This document shows, piece after piece, positions 10,985-23,958 of a stretch of 64,000 nucleotides of DNA (its first letter is position 1; every line of letters starts with the position of its first letter). The stretch is from Leucaena leucocephala (Eukaryota > Streptophyta > Magnoliopsida > Fabales > Fabaceae): positions 3,932,848-3,996,847 of the forward strand of contig CM073527.1 in NCBI GenBank assembly GCA_037074615.1, in the 5' to 3' direction. The notes below the pieces were generated by a model. The model saw nothing but the letters and a program-made list of their open reading frames with translations. It had not been told where the DNA came from and ran no database searches. The position numbers were made by a program, and so were the translations under genes.

Positions 10985-13900
10985 TGTAACAAACTAAATT
11001 TTTTCTATTTGTATAATACTGATAAAAGAAAGATGTTATGAAGGGATTGTGATTGTATTCAGAAGAAAAGACAATTATTAGATAAGTTTTAAACCAAAAA
11101 AAGAGAGAAGGTATAAAGTTGTAAAGCCAAAGGGGCTAAATTGTAATTAATGAAAGTTTCAAGGGCATAATGGTCATTTTAAAAAAAAAGAAAGGGACTA
11201 AAGTGTAATTTTGAAGAGTTCAGGAGCAAAATAGCAATTGTAGAAAGTTGAGCTAAAAAAGGTATAAAATTACCTAAAAATGTTTTGATACAATTTTTAC
11301 CAATAAATAGAGAATGAAAATTGGGTCAGGTATATCTCTTAGAATTTTGATTTAAGGTCCCGATAAATTGATATTAATCTCCAAAGACTGGAGATTAGTA
11401 CAGTATCTTCCGTACCTCAGAAATAGATGAAACTTTATAGTAAATTCTTATAATTAATATAAGAATTTATCAAACTGACAGAAATAAAAAAGGAGTCATG
11501 TAGAATTAATTAGAGAATTTAAGGTAAAAAAGGACACCAATAAAGGATTAAAAGAAATTTATGGAATTTTTAACAAGACCTCTGAGTCTCAAAAAATTAT
11601 GAAAATTTGTAGGAAATTCATTTTATATTACAATAAATTTGTAAAAATGCATAATCATTAAAAGAGGGGTCTATAATTTATCTTAAAATTATGGTAATTT
11701 AAGAATATCGGCATAAGAAATAATGAATAAATGCCTTGGGAATTTTGCCAATTAGTAATTGGACTCAAGAAGAAGCCCAATATGGCATCACATTAAGAGC
11801 CCAAAGTGCTAAGAGATTTGTCTTGGAGCTCAAGCCAATTTCCAAAAATATTCCATGGTATTTTCAAGGAAGATGCAAGATAAGGTTATGTAGCACATGA
11901 GGTGTCCCTTATGGGATCCACTCCATGTGCAAAATGCCCCATAGAAGCCAAGAACAAGGAATAAGAGTTTGGACATGTGCTTGAATTTATTAAAATAAAA
12001 TAATAATTAAGCTAATGAAGATTAAGGAATTTAGCAACCAATGAAATTAAAGATTAAGGCATTGTAATAATTAGTTGAAGGAGGGATATTTTAGTCATTT
12101 GAGCCTTGAAAATTCACTATAAATACACCCATACTATCCAAAAACGTGCACAAGATGAAGCATTGGGGAAACTCTTGCAAAATAAAAAATCACCTAATCT
12201 AAGGCAACTCTAAGAGGCAGTTCAAGGGGATTTGGTCAAAGGTAACAAGAGTTTAAGGTAAGCAATCCTTCCTAATTTATTTATAAGTGTTTTGGAAGAA
12301 TAAAACTTAAGTTTTAATAGAAGAAGAATGAGATATCCTCTCGGTAATGGTGCTGTCTAAATCTGGACAGAAATGAAGAAAGAAGAAAAGCAAGCTAGAA
12401 CCATGAAATATTAACTTAGATAGGTTTGGATTATTAGTTATTGCTTGAATTAATTGTGTAATCCTTGAAATCCCCAATTTATGTAAACTTTTGGCCTAGG
12501 CCAAAAATGGAGGAAGAATATTGAATTTTATTGTTCTAATGCTTCCAATGAATTTATATGATGATTTTGTGTAGGATTGAATAAGATTGAAACCTTGGAA
12601 ATATTAAAATTGAGAAAATGGGGATTTGAAACCTTCTCTATTACTATTCATTCTTATGAATAGTGATTAAAATTTTATGATTTTGATGTTTCAATGGGTT
12701 TAAAATGCAAAAATTGTGTAGGGTTAAGTAAGATCAAAGTCTTGGAAGCATTGGAATTGAAAAGAGAAATTTTTGGCAAGTTGTATGCCTTGTTTCTGTT
12801 TCTATTTTTGTTTCTATCCATACCTAAAGGAGACATTGGAATTTTGAAATTCATAATCCATAGTTGGATTCCTTAGATAAAATTGTGTGGGATATAATGA
12901 AGGCACAAATTAATTCAAAGGACAAGGCAATTAATCACAAATAAAGAACATTAGGGGTTAAGTAGTTAATTAAGTTTAATGTTTATGAATATTAGGTTAT
13001 TTAGATCTTGATGAATGTATGAATATGCAGTGGTTAGGCTGTATTTTGTGAACTCAAAGAAGGCAGCCACTTAGCAAGGAAAAGAGACAAGGAAGAAAGT
13101 AAAAGAAAGTAAAGTAACAAGATAGTGAACTTACCTACTTTTATGCTTATATTGCTTGGATGTTTTTGTGATGTCTACTTACTTTGATTATGTGAAGCAT
13201 GTATGATTAAGTGATGCTCTATTTTTTTTTATGTTATGGCTATATGTTATAATTAAGGGACATGGAAGCATGTAAGATATCATTATGTAAGCATGATTAT
13301 TAAGTGCCCACATATTAACATCAAGTATGTAGTTGCATACATTGTTTGGTTTCCATTTGCTACTGAGATTTTCCCTGAAATCTCACCCCTCCATGTGACA
13401 CAATAGCATGGATTTCATATGAGGAAGAAGATGAAGAGGCATGAAGAAGAGATAGAAATTAGTTTCATGATTTATGTGTAAATTTAAGTAAAGCTAGTTG
13501 AAGAAATTTGTCACTATGAACAGTAACTCGTGAGGAGGTAGTGACATTTGAGTTATAATTAAAAATAGTAAATAATTGAATAAATATAAGATATTTTACC
13601 AAAACTTATTTAACATGTCAAGTTTCGTTTTGACACCAATAATGCCTTATTCTGACGTCAATACAAAAAGAACAAATTTATCAAATTTGGAGGCAAAAAG
13701 TTGTTTTACAGAATTTTTGATCAAATGAATAGTGATATTTGATGATTAAACTGTACTGATTGCCTAATCATTTGGTCTGATACTTATTTTTCCTTTGAAG
13801 CTCAATATGTTAGCTTCGAGTAACCTTTTTAACAACTTCATTTCACTTTTTCAAGAATTAATTATGATTTTTTTGAATTTTATCACTTAATCTGGAATTA

Positions 13901-14023
13901 CCATACAAACTGTACCTGTGAAGCTTGAAAATTCCATATTTTGTAATTGAACTTTAATAGATGTTTAAGTGGTTCTAAGTGCTACTGAATAGTCTCTAAG
14001 ATGTATGAAAGTAAGGTATTACA
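10985..14023 (+). mobile_element. Solo LTR of the LARD family (copy 1)
   Basis: About 3.04 kb, homologous along its length to 14142-17240 and 17752-20921. It starts TGTAACAAAC (a decayed form of the family start TGTCATATCC) and ends GGTATTACA. Bases 10980-10984 (TCTTG) and 14024-14028 (ACTTG) match at four of five positions, a decayed target duplication, so this is probably a solo LTR left by LTR-LTR recombination. It has a TATA box at 12118-12126, a possible splice donor near 12257 and both conserved hairpins (12643-12664, 13365-13384). The 60-aa open frame at 12694 is not a gene. Confidence 0.75.
12118..12126 (+). promoter_or_regulatory. TATA box of LARD LTR copy 1
   Basis: TATAAATAC, found at the same LTR position in nearly every copy (15354, 19040; minus strand at 34789, 46966, 50883, 53351). 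It is followed within about 140 bp by AAGGTAAGC, a good plant 5' splice-site match. Promoter role is inferred. Confidence 0.6.
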
Positions 14024-14141
14024 ACTTGTATAGAATTCTTGATTAACTAATCGATTACTTGATTTTTCTTTATAGCATAGAACATTATCCTTACATTAAT
14101 CGAACAACTAATCAATTAATTGATACTCATTAATTGATTGA
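14024..14141. other. Short AT-rich spacer between LARD LTR copies 1 and 2
   Basis: Contains several near-repeats of the octamer AATCGATT/AATTGATT. No other feature seen. Confidence 0.5.
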
Positions 14142-17100
14142 TGTCATATCCCTAATTTTCTTATATGATATATATGTACATTTTGTACGTAATATACATG
14201 AGATTCTCGTAGGAAAATGTTGTCATTTACGGAAGAAAAGGAATTAAATTGTAAATAAGAAAAAGTTCAAGGACCTAAGTGAAATTTAGAAAAGTTTGTG
14301 AGCCAAAATAAAAGGTAGATAGAAAAGTTGAGCCAATAAGTGTAATTTCAAAAAGTTTGAGGACCTAAATATAATTTAGCAAAAGTTCAAGGAGCAAAAT
14401 CGTAATTATGAGAAAGTTTAGTCGAAAAAGGCCAAAAAATATCCAGAATCAATTTGAATCCCAAATTTTATAAGTAAATAGACAAAATTATTCTAATCAG
14501 TTTAACACAACACACAATTTTGATTTGAGGTCCCGAAAAATTGATATGAATTTTTGAAGTTGGAAAAAAGTAATACAATATTTTCTAGACCTCAGAATCA
14601 GATGACAGAACTAAAAAAGGAGTTATGTAGACTTTTTAATAGAATTTACAGTAGAATTATATACAGTATAAATACTTTATTGTGAGCTTTCTTGGGAATT
14701 GAGATATAACAGTATTGGACCCATATAGAGTCCCAAAATGGCATCCCAAAGGCCCATAAAGATGTTTGAACAGTTAAATGGGCCAATGTCCAGAGGAACC
14801 TAGAAAAAGTATGAAATGATGAAAATGCCCTTGTGTTGTAATAATGAACAAGAGATGGATGAGGGCATTTTGGTCATTTTGAATAGGTCAAAAAGTCCAG
14901 CCAAGTACATGGGTGATTCATCAGAGTCAATATATGCCCTGATATACAGTAAAGGGGGTGAAATGACAATTATACCCTTAGGTTAATATACTGTAAGATA
15001 GAGAACCAAGAGCATTTCGATCATTTCCTAAAGGATGAAAAGTATAACAATGTCAATGGTAGAAAAATCTAGACACTAGTTTTAGTGACAGACTACATAT
15101 TCTATAATATTATAAAATTAGGAACATAGAACAGTCTAGTTTTTATGAAACTAACCTGATCAGTACCGGATTTGACTAAAATTTTTCCTATCAGTATTTT
15201 CCTATTGCTTGAGCCAAACACAACCCAATATGATGTCATGGATGATGTCATTATATAAGGGTTCTAGGGCAAGCTTGATGGAAGGGGAATTATGGACCAT
15301 TAAATCAAATAATAACTAGTAATCTTGGCCTTCCATTTCCACCTAACTTTTTCTATAAATACCCCCATATGCAGAACTGTTTGGAAGCTTAGAAACCTTA
15401 GGAAAACTCTTCCAAAATTTACTTTGGAGCAAGAAATAAGCATACACCTTGAAGTAAGAAGAAAGGTAACTAGTTCCTTTAATCTTAGTGTTAAGAGGTT
15501 TTTATGGCATTTTTTCCTTGATGTTGCTGCTAGACATGGTGTTCATATGTGATAGAAATGTGAGTTTTATATTATGGATAGTTTAGACAAGCTTAAACAA
15601 GCTAGAATCAAGTGGTATTAGTTTGGAAATTCAAGTATACATGTAATTAGAGTTTTGTGTTCTTGACTGCCACTATACGAACCACTATTTATATGTTAGA
15701 ATTTTATGATCTGGATGCTTCCAATCGGTTTAAAATGGAAAATTGTATGAGGATAAGGTAGAGAAACAAGTAATGGAAGCATTGGAATCAAAATGAGAAG
15801 TTTTAGAAAATAAAAGGAGGCATTTCGGTTCTGTACAGTAGCCAAGGAAGTATTTTGATTTTGGAAATTATGATTTCATATTTGGATTCTACATGAAAAA
15901 TCATGTGGAAATGAGTGATGAAAATTTGTTTTAGAAAGATGGAAGTATAAGACATAAAATGGGAAAATCATGGAAGTTAGTAAGAACCTAGTCTTGAAAT
16001 TGTTTTGAAGTTGAGTTGTAACTTGATGTTACTTTGTAATGCCTAGGTTTTGACATTTGTGTGGAAAGAAGACCATATCAAGAAGAGTTTGTCAAGGATA
16101 ACCTAAGAGGTAGCAAGAATACTTAACTATAATCTTATGTTTGTTTGACTTTATACTAGCTTGTTAGTTGTGATGTTTGGTTGAGTTTAAGATGATACTT
16201 TGATGATGATGATGATGAAGTATGAATGATTGCAACTCCTTGCAACTAATATCATGACAATATGCATGTTAGAGTTTGCTTATATATGATTATGAAGCAT
16301 CTCCCATCTCATGATAACATATTAGGCATTTAACCAATCATGCATAATATTATAGTTTGTATGACTTACTATTGAGATTTTCATGAAATCTCATTCTTTC
16401 CATATACATAACCATGTTATAGGTGCTGGATCTTGCAAAGGAAAGAATTTAAATATGGATGAATGATCATGTATGATAAGTTAAATTTACTACTTGACAT
16501 TATGGGATGACCATATGGGATGCATAGTACAATAGAGTGTGTTTTTATTGTGAGGCAAACACATTATGACGATAGTTTCTGTAACTTAACCAACGATGTT
16601 TGACGTGAAATTTGGTATATAAGTAGCTAAGATAAATATATTTAAATCAACACAAAGAACACATCAATTGGTTAAGTTTTTGATTTAGTATGATTTTTCT
16701 AAGTTGAAGATAAAATTTGGAATGGGATAAAATGAGCATCCAGAGGCAGTGAGGTTCAAGTGCTAATTTCACTTAGTAAATGAACAAATGTTTCTATAAA
16801 ATTTTATGAACTTAAAGACTACATCTTGATATTTAAATACATAGGTAATACGTTTCATTTGGATAAGTAAGCAGGGAGAAATGAATTTTTGAAATTAAGG
16901 CAAAGAAACTGTAACTTCTAGTTTTACCAAATGAACAATATTTTTCAACGTATAAACTGATTTCATGTGGACAATGAAACCTCAGTTTTATATTTTTCCT
17001 TCAAATTTAAATGAAATAGGTTTCATTAGAAATTAGAACTACTCCATTTCAATTTTTCTAGAATTAATTACGAATTATCAAAGTTAGGTATATATTATAG

Positions 17101-17240
17101 ATTACCAAAGGAATAGTACCAGTGAACAGTACTCGAGAAACATTTTATTAAAAAATAATGTTTCGAAGTTAAAGAGGTATTTAATTCGTTCAAGTTACTT
17201 CCAATTGATTATAATTGAGGTTGAAAATAAGGATACGATA
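14142..17240 (+). repeat. LARD LTR copy 2 (5' side)
   Basis: Starts TGTCATATCCC and ends GATACGATA (family GATGTTACA). TATA box at 15354-15361. One conserved hairpin at 16374-16392 (GAGATTT...AAATCTC). More diverged than the other copies. The 75-aa open frame at 15325 starts in the TATA region and is not supported as a gene. Confidence 0.75.
15354..15361 (+). promoter_or_regulatory. TATA box of LARD LTR copy 2
   Basis: TATAAATA followed by a C-run, aligned with the TATA boxes of the other LTR copies. Confidence 0.55.
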
Positions 17241-17243
17241 TTT

Positions 17244-17255
17244 TGACATCAAATC
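17244..17255 (+). other. Decayed primer-binding site
   Basis: TGACATCAAATC aligns with TGGTATCAGAGC of the better-preserved copy at 59576, three bases after the LTR end in both. Four differences make it unlikely to prime. Confidence 0.65.
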
Positions 17256-17358
17256 AAAGGATTCTGGCTTAGGAAATGCTCTAAATAGATTATTTATAGA
17301 CAGGTAAATTATCATAAACTGTCATAATTAACACTAAGTTAGTAGGTGTAGGACAAAG

Positions 17359-17751
17359 ATGACTAAACATAGGATTGGATCAGAAATAATAGTTAATCAA
17401 GGGAACCCTATGCCCGAGGTATTAACTTCAAATAATTCTAGTTTAAACTCAGAAGAGGAATATATGATGGATAATGATGATGATGATTGGCTTCCTCCAG
17501 TGATATATGTTATAGATTCTGAGGATTTTGAGTTAGACAAATTTGATAGTTTATCTGTCGGGTCAAATGATATTGATAGAGCATCTAAGGAACCTATTCC
17601 CGTCTCTCCTTTACATGTTGTGCCTCCAGATGTACCCACAGATATGTCAGACCCTAACCCAGAGATGGATGAGAGAGGTATAGCATATCCTCATCCTCAA
17701 CTACTACAATATGATAAGTGTCATTCCCAGGTTGTAGGTACCATAGTTCCT
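17359..17751 (+). pseudogene. Fragment of the LARD-family internal open frame
   Basis: About 131 codons open from ATG 17359 (MTKHRIGSEIIVN) before the second LTR cuts in; the frame reads 29 more codons into LTR sequence. The product is acidic, with MDNDDDDWLPPVIYVIDSEDFE in its middle. The same place in the minus-strand element (42211-42888) encodes a related sequence (SWLVVICDPDFD). No zinc knuckle, protease or polymerase motif is visible, and no known domain is recognised. It may be a diverged gag or a family-specific protein. Confidence 0.5.
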
Positions 17752-20700
17752 TGTCATATCATAATTTTTCCCTATCCATATAGTACTGATAATGGAAAGA
17801 GGTTTGAAAAGGATTATAACGAAGATCAGAAGAAATAATAGAGGTTAAATGAGTCTTGAAGGAAGAAAGGGACCTAAATGAAAATTAGAAAAGTTTAAAG
17901 CCAAAAGTTAAAGTGGAAACAAAAGTTGGGCCAATAGTGATAATTTTCAAAAGTTTAGGGACCTGAATGTAAATAAGCAAAAAGTCAGGGACCTAAGTGT
18001 AATTATGAGAAAGTTAAACTGAAAAAGGCTAAAAGATGCCGGGAATCAGAGTAGACTCAAATTTTACTAGTAGATAGATAAAGTTATTCCGATCAGTTTA
18101 AGGAGTCACAGAATTTTGATTTGAGGTCCCAATTAATTGATATGAATTCCTAAAGTCAGAAGAAATTATTGCAGTATTTTTCAGATCTCAAAATCAGATG
18201 AAATTTTATTGTAAATTCTTATATTTCATATATGAATTTATAAAATTGACAAAGCCAGAAAAGGAATCCTGTAGAATTCTTACGGGATTTACGGTAGAAT
18301 AGAATACCCAATAAATAGGATTGGGAGAGGTGTCTTGGGATTTGTGTCATAAAAGGGCATAAAGGCAATGAGCTTAAACCAAGGCCCAAATGGCGCCATA
18401 GTAGGCCCAGTGTGATGACTGGACAATTAAGTGGGCCAGGGTCCAGAGCAATACAGGAAAAATGCGAAATTATGAAAATGCCCTAGATGCCCATACTGTA
18501 CTAGTGATGGATGAGGGTATTTTGGTCATTCTAGACAGGCAAAACATGTCCAAGATAGTATAAAGTTGATTAGTTAGAGCCAATATACACCCTGAGGCAG
18601 TAAAAATAGGTGTGAAATGACAATTATGCCCTTAGGGTTAATATAGTGCAAGACAATGAACCAAGGGCATTTCAGTCATTTCCCAAGGGATCTGTAATTA
18701 AGTTGTGGTTAGTATAATATTTTCAATGGTATGAGAAGTCTAGACATTGATTTCCAGGACATAATACATATCCTGGTATATTATAAAAAAAATAGGAACA
18801 GAACACAGTCCGGTTGTTGTGAAACTGCTCTGATCGGTACCGGATTAGACTGGAATTTTTCCATAAGCTTCCTTACATGGGAATCATGCCACATACCCCT
18901 ATTAGGTGTCCCATGAGCTGTCCCACAAGATGTCATAATTATTTTTTTTAGAAAAAGTTAAATCCAAGATTAAATGTGAGCCCTTGGATCAAATAGTAAT
19001 CAAATCAATCATGACCATTGATTTTTCATGGATTTTGGCTATAAATACCCCCTCAATTCTGCATGAAAACTGTGGCATGCCAACCCTTGGGAAAACTCTT
19101 GCAAAATGGAAACTCAAGCCAAGACAAAGAAGATTCAAGGTACTAAAGTTCAAGCAAGCCAGAGATTAAAGGTAAGCAATCTCTCCTAACTTATTTTCCT
19201 TTGATTTGGGAGCTTGAACTTAGGGTTTTCATGGGGGAAAAGTTGAGTTTTCTCTAAGGGGTGGTGCTGCCCAAATATCTTAAATGAAAGGGAAAAGAAG
19301 AAATTAAAGTTAAAGACATATGATTGAAGCTTAAACAAGCTAGTTAAGTGCTTGGTTGTTAAATCAAGTTGATATTATTGACTTTGCCATATTGGAACCT
19401 GTTTGGTATGCACTGTTCATGAGGTAAGGAAATGGAATTTCAATGATTTAATGCTTCCATTGAATTTATATGATGATTTTGTGTAGGGTTGAAAAGGCTT
19501 TGAACCTTTAAAGCATTGAAATTCCAAGATTGTAGTTTTTGAAATCCTTCTCTGTTACTGTTCACTCACAAGAACAGTGATTGGAATTTCATGATTTTAA
19601 TGCTTCCAATGGTTTTAAAATGAAAAGTTGTGTGGGATAAAGTAGAGAAACAAGTATAGGAAGCATTGGAATCAAAATGAGAATTTTTGAAAGAATTGTG
19701 TGCAATTTTGGTTTTGTATAGCATGCTATGAAGGAGCTAGAATTTCATGATTCTAAGCTCATAAATGGATTCAAAAGATAAAATTTTGTAGGGTAAAGTC
19801 AATAAATCAATTGGTTCAAAGACCAAGTCCAGTTAAGATTAAGGAAAGTAAATGAGCTTAATGTTCAAGAGGGAGTTATGTTGGTTAAAGTAAGTTTAAT
19901 GCTCAAGGAAATTAGATGATGATGGATGAATGGTTGTGTGATTTTATGGATTGGTTGGTATGATCCAAAAGAGGCAGCCACATGTCCAAGAGATGTGAGA
20001 AGAAAGAAGCAAGATAAAGTGAAAGAGAGTCAAGTCTATAAGGTAGTAAACTTATCCTAAACTTGTACGCATTGAATGTTATGCTTGATTGTGCTATGGC
20101 TTTGTTGAATTGTGTTGCATATATGCTTATGTAGGAAACTCTGTTTCTATGATTACTTTGGCCAATTGTATTTCATATGTTACATGGAAGAATGCACATT
20201 ACACAATGGTAACACTTTCACAAGCAAGCACAAGTACTTATATTAATGCATGCATTGTTTAGTATTGTTTGCTACTGAGATTTCCCTTGAAATCTCATCC
20301 CTTTCCATGTAATCCCAATCCCACAGGTTTATGAATGATGGAAAAGGATTATGAAGTATGAAGAGGAATTAGGGATTTGGATAGTATATATGTTATGTGA
20401 GTATTTGTTATATGTAAAGTTGTTGTATGACCAATGTAACTAGTGATGGTCATGATGTAATGAAAAGTAGTAAATGATGGAATAAATTCATGAAATTTTA
20501 CAGACATTTAGAATGACATTCCAAGCTTCATTTTGACACCAAAAACATTTTATTTGGATCTCTGTACAAAGAGAACTAGTTTTCTAAAGGGACCAGAATC
20601 TGTTTCCAGAATTTTTGACCAAATGAACAGTAAACTTTGACGAATAAATTGTATTGATTGACACATCATTTGGTCTAGAAATTATTTTTTCCTTAAATTT

Positions 20701-20921
20701 CAAGATGTTAGCCTCATGTAGGTTTTTGAACCACTTTATTTTGATTTTTCTATAATTAATTATGATTTTACGAAGTTTATTGCATAATCTGGAATACCAT
20801 ATGAACAGTAACCCGAGAAAGAGTAAAATTCCAGATTTGGCTAATGGACTTCCAAGGTCTTATAAATGGTTCTAAATGCTACTAAATGGTCCCTAAGATG
20901 TATAAAAGTAAGGATGTTACA
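17752..20921 (+). repeat. LARD LTR copy 3 (3' side)
   Basis: 3,170 bp, starting TGTCATATCATAATTTTTCC and ending AAGGATGTTACA; the best reference copy on the plus strand. TATA box at 19040-19048, splice-donor match at 19170-19177, hairpins at 19557-19578 and 20277-20296. Near 19440, 19570 and 19740 it has three degenerate copies of a unit of roughly 150 bp built around AATTTCATGATTT...AATGCTTCCA. Confidence 0.85.
19040..19048 (+). promoter_or_regulatory. TATA box of LARD LTR copy 3
   Basis: TATAAATAC, with the splice-donor-like AAAGGTAAGC about 125 bp downstream. Confidence 0.6.
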
Positions 20922-21175
20922 ATATGCATAGCTCTAACACTTGGAGCTTGCACAACTCTATTACATAGAGCTTGCATTGCTCTAACATTTGGAGCTTTGG
21001 CATATTTTACAAACATAACATAATGCCTGGCATTTCATGCAATGAGTGAAAACTCTCATTTGCTACTTCATTTGTAACATAACATTTAAACATCTTATCC
21101 CTTTCAAAAAAGGAGTCTCTCTATCTGTTTACAAAGCTAGCTATAAAGCCACTTCATATTGTATATTAATTGTAC
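20922..21175 (-). repeat. Fragment of LARD interior, minus orientation
   Basis: Matches 36780-36995 in the same orientation and the reverse complement of about 62975-63210. It includes three 24-25-bp units of the form GCTCTAACAYTTGGAGCTTGCA. It abuts the end of LTR copy 3 directly, so a minus-strand element lay here before or was joined by rearrangement. Confidence 0.75.
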
Positions 21176-21179
21176 CAAA

Positions 21180-22639
21180 TAATATAGTATAAGGCACAAC
21201 CTTATTGTTCTTCTCGAAGAACCCTTTTATTGAAAACCTAACAAATCGGTTAATAAAAATATTGAAGACTTGAGTAAAATAAGGGGTTTTGGTTTGATAG
21301 AATTGCGGTGCAATAAAAGTAAAGATGTAGTGAAAATATATATTTTTTCTATTTTCAATAAATGAAGAAATGCTTTGGATTGTGAGAAAATATGATAAAA
21401 TATGCCTTTGGTGATGAAAACTCAGTTATCCTTACTCTTAATTAGATATGGAAGTTATAAATCATTAAGTCTAAATAAATCTCAATTGATCGATTAAGTC
21501 TGATACATTAATTAGTTGAAAACCACTTTGATCAAAGTTAAGTTTAAAACTTCTTAATGCATTGTTAAGAACCACTTAGTATGTAAATTGAGATAGATGA
21601 TGTATTTGCCCTCAAATGGCTATCAATCAACAACCAGAGATTGCAATCAATCAAATTAACTACCAATAATCGTTGACAAACAACCAGCTAACCAGAAATT
21701 AAAACTGAAATACATATATCAACAATTACATTATCTAAATCAAATAAAAGAGTCTAAACTCAAGAATAACCAATCGGTACTCAAGTTTCATACAAATAAT
21801 GGAAATTCCTAAATCTAGAAACTCTAAAATATGAATAAGCACATATTAGACTAAAATAACTCCCCTATTATGTCTATTGAGCTAAAGTTTCGTCCTCCAT
21901 CACCAAGAGACTAAGAAAATTAGCCTCTCATAGCTCCAATCATGTCATAATCGCTCCACAGAGTTGCTGCCATGAGAAATGCCGAAAAAGGTAATGGAAA
22001 GGTAGAGAAGAAGGTGGTGGAAGTGATTTAATCGATACAAAAATGGGGAAAATGATAGAAAAGGTGTAAAACTGGAAGATTTGAGTGAAAGTTGATGGGA
22101 GAAGTTGAGAGAAAATGATGGCCCTCATCTTGTCAAAATATGGAAATGAAAGCTTGTGATTTTTGTGATTGCTACTTCCTTTTACCCTATCTGGTGAGTG
22201 ACTTAAGTCAAACGCGCAACTTCACTTAAAGTGCCTTTTCGCTGCGATTAGAGGGAAGATTTTGGTTGCGACCAATGAACACAGAAAGTCTCTCAATAGC
22301 TCTTAGGTTGTGACCATTGAACACTCAAGTCACGACTAAGGAAAATAGTGTCTAGCTCTTATTATTTTGGTGATCTTGTTCTCGTGAATTCTTTCCTGCT
22401 CCATTTTGAGTCTTTAAATCTCTTCCAAATGCTTGCAACCAAAGGCAAAGCTCTTTGTAAACACTAAACAATTTAAATATCAAGGTATCTATAGTTTGAG
22501 ATAATTGACCATTAAGCACAATGCCATGCATAAATCAAACATCATCATAAAACTATAATTGCATACACAAAGTAAGGGTAAATGTGTCATAAAAACCCTT
22601 GAAAATACTAAAAAACCATGTAAAGTTTGGGTCTTATCA
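21180..22639 (-). repeat. Athila-like LTR, minus strand
   Basis: Read on the minus strand it starts TGATAAGACCC at 22639. It shares order and sequence with 29224-30070 on the plus strand: an AT-rich start, the GTCGCGAC-like motifs, a CT-rich leader (TTTCACTCAAATCTTCC), GGAGCTATGAGAGGCTAA and a long AT-rich tail. The other copy lies just before Athila-type gag sequence, which is why I assign it to that group. The 3' end of the LTR near 21180 is approximate. Confidence 0.55.
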
Positions 22640-23418
22640 CTTGCTTTTTTATTATAATGAAATATATATTATAAATATTATATCAAACATTCTATTTATA
22701 TACTTAAGGCTTACGGAATATGAAATCTTCATATTTTGTACTAGTTGCCCCTTGCTTTTTAGGGCGTGACAAACAAATTTATTACAGCACTGCACTTGAG
22801 TAGCTGGTTCTTTAACCAAAGAAATGCAAGACATCTAAATATACTCATTCCTCCATTATTTTTTTTTGTAAATGGCTGCATAAATATGGCAAATGCAAGC
22901 AAAACATAGTTTTCCTCTCCATTGGCAATATTTAATAGTCAAATTCCCATAAGCGGCCTAGGATTCATATCTAGAACTAAGATAGATACAAAGATAAGAA
23001 AAGAAAAGAAATGCATGATCACAAGAACTAATAATTAAAACATATTTGGAAGTGTAGTCTATTGATTAAAGTCCTAACTCAATGCCAAGTAATTAAAGAT
23101 ATTTTAAACAAATCATTAATTTTTATGGGATAATATCCTTGTTTTTTTAATGAAGCAGACAAAGGATTGAACTTATGATCTCCTACTTATAAGGGAAATT
23201 ACATATTACTAGATCACAAGACAATTGGGGGATAACATTCTTCCATCATCCAATGGGCGTACGAATCTTACCCATCAACCACTAATTCAAAATTTAACCC
23301 ACGTGACAGTTAAGAGCCAAGTCAAATTATTGAATTATTCAAAACATACTTGTTATTCAAACATTGGAAAATATTAACCAATACGCCATGAATAATAGGG
23401 TTTTATAAAACTTCTTGT
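22640..23418. other. AT-rich DNA, possibly 3' flank of the GH31 gene
   Basis: No repeat shared with the rest of the window and no credible open frame. It sits downstream of the stop codon of the minus-strand GH31 fragment and may be its original 3' flank. Confidence 0.4.
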
Positions 23419-23958
23419 TTATAAGACCTTGATTTCCAACTTGAATTCCTCTCCAATAAGTAGAGACAACTTTGAAACTTCAACAATAACAAACTGTTTG
23501 GAACTGTTAAAATATTTCTTTATAACTGTCTTTTCATCTGTGTTTGATCCCTTCAAGATGCTCAGCTCTTCCATTCCCCAACTACTGTTCAATCTGTTTC
23601 CATTAGGAATCCCCAAAAAGATTACCTTACTTATGAACCACCTTTGGTCAAGAGCAAACCTCCCATTTGTAACCTCAGATGCAACAAAAACGCTGTTGTC
23701 ACACAATGCAGTGTAAAATCTTATCAGTGTCCATTGTCCTTTCCCTTCCCCCATGTCAAGGTCCTCCCCATTATCCAAATATACTTGTCCAGAATTGTTT
23801 GTGCTACTACTAACAATAACCAAAAGTTCAAATGCTGTCTTGCGTGCGGTTTCTGTTGTCATCGCTTCACCATGTAAAGCCAAGATATTACCTTCTTGAA
23901 CATGAACGTTTATGTGATCAGGCGGTGCATCAAGCCTCACATTCTTTCTTGTTTTGGC
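23419..23958 (-). pseudogene. Alpha-glucosidase (GH31) C-terminal fragment, truncated by a copia LTR
   Basis: Read on the minus strand, about 178 codons are open and end at a stop (23419-23421). The sequence matches the C-terminus of plant GH31 alpha-glucosidases: LDAPPDHINVHVQEGNILAL, GEAMTTETARKTAFELLV, a Gly/Asp-rich loop (YLDNGEDLDMGEGKGQW) and a final SLLIGEEFKLEIKVL. These are the distal beta-sheet domains after the catalytic barrel; the full protein is about 900 residues, and the nucleophile and acid/base residues are absent. Just upstream (23959) the frame runs into a copia LTR fragment, and no other exons were seen to 25.6 kb. It is therefore a gene end severed from its body. The remaining coding is free of stops, so the break may be fairly recent, or this is a captured fragment. 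Confidence 0.85.

Larger units (their letters stand above)
14142..20921 (+). mobile_element. LARD-family element with collapsed interior (two LTRs, about 0.5 kb between)
   Basis: Two 3.1-3.2 kb LTRs in direct orientation flank 511 bp that begin with a decayed primer site and continue into part of the family's one long open frame. No polypurine tract precedes the second LTR (the family form is AAGGGGATAGAAA), so most of the interior is gone. Flanking pentamers (ATTGA before, ATATG after) do not match, so either the duplication has decayed or the two LTRs come from different insertions joined by recombination. Confidence 0.7.

Noticed and set aside
14024..14141. AATTGATT-rich spacer as a regulatory array
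   Set aside because: Too short and AT-rich to distinguish from simple sequence; the words are not shared with other regions.
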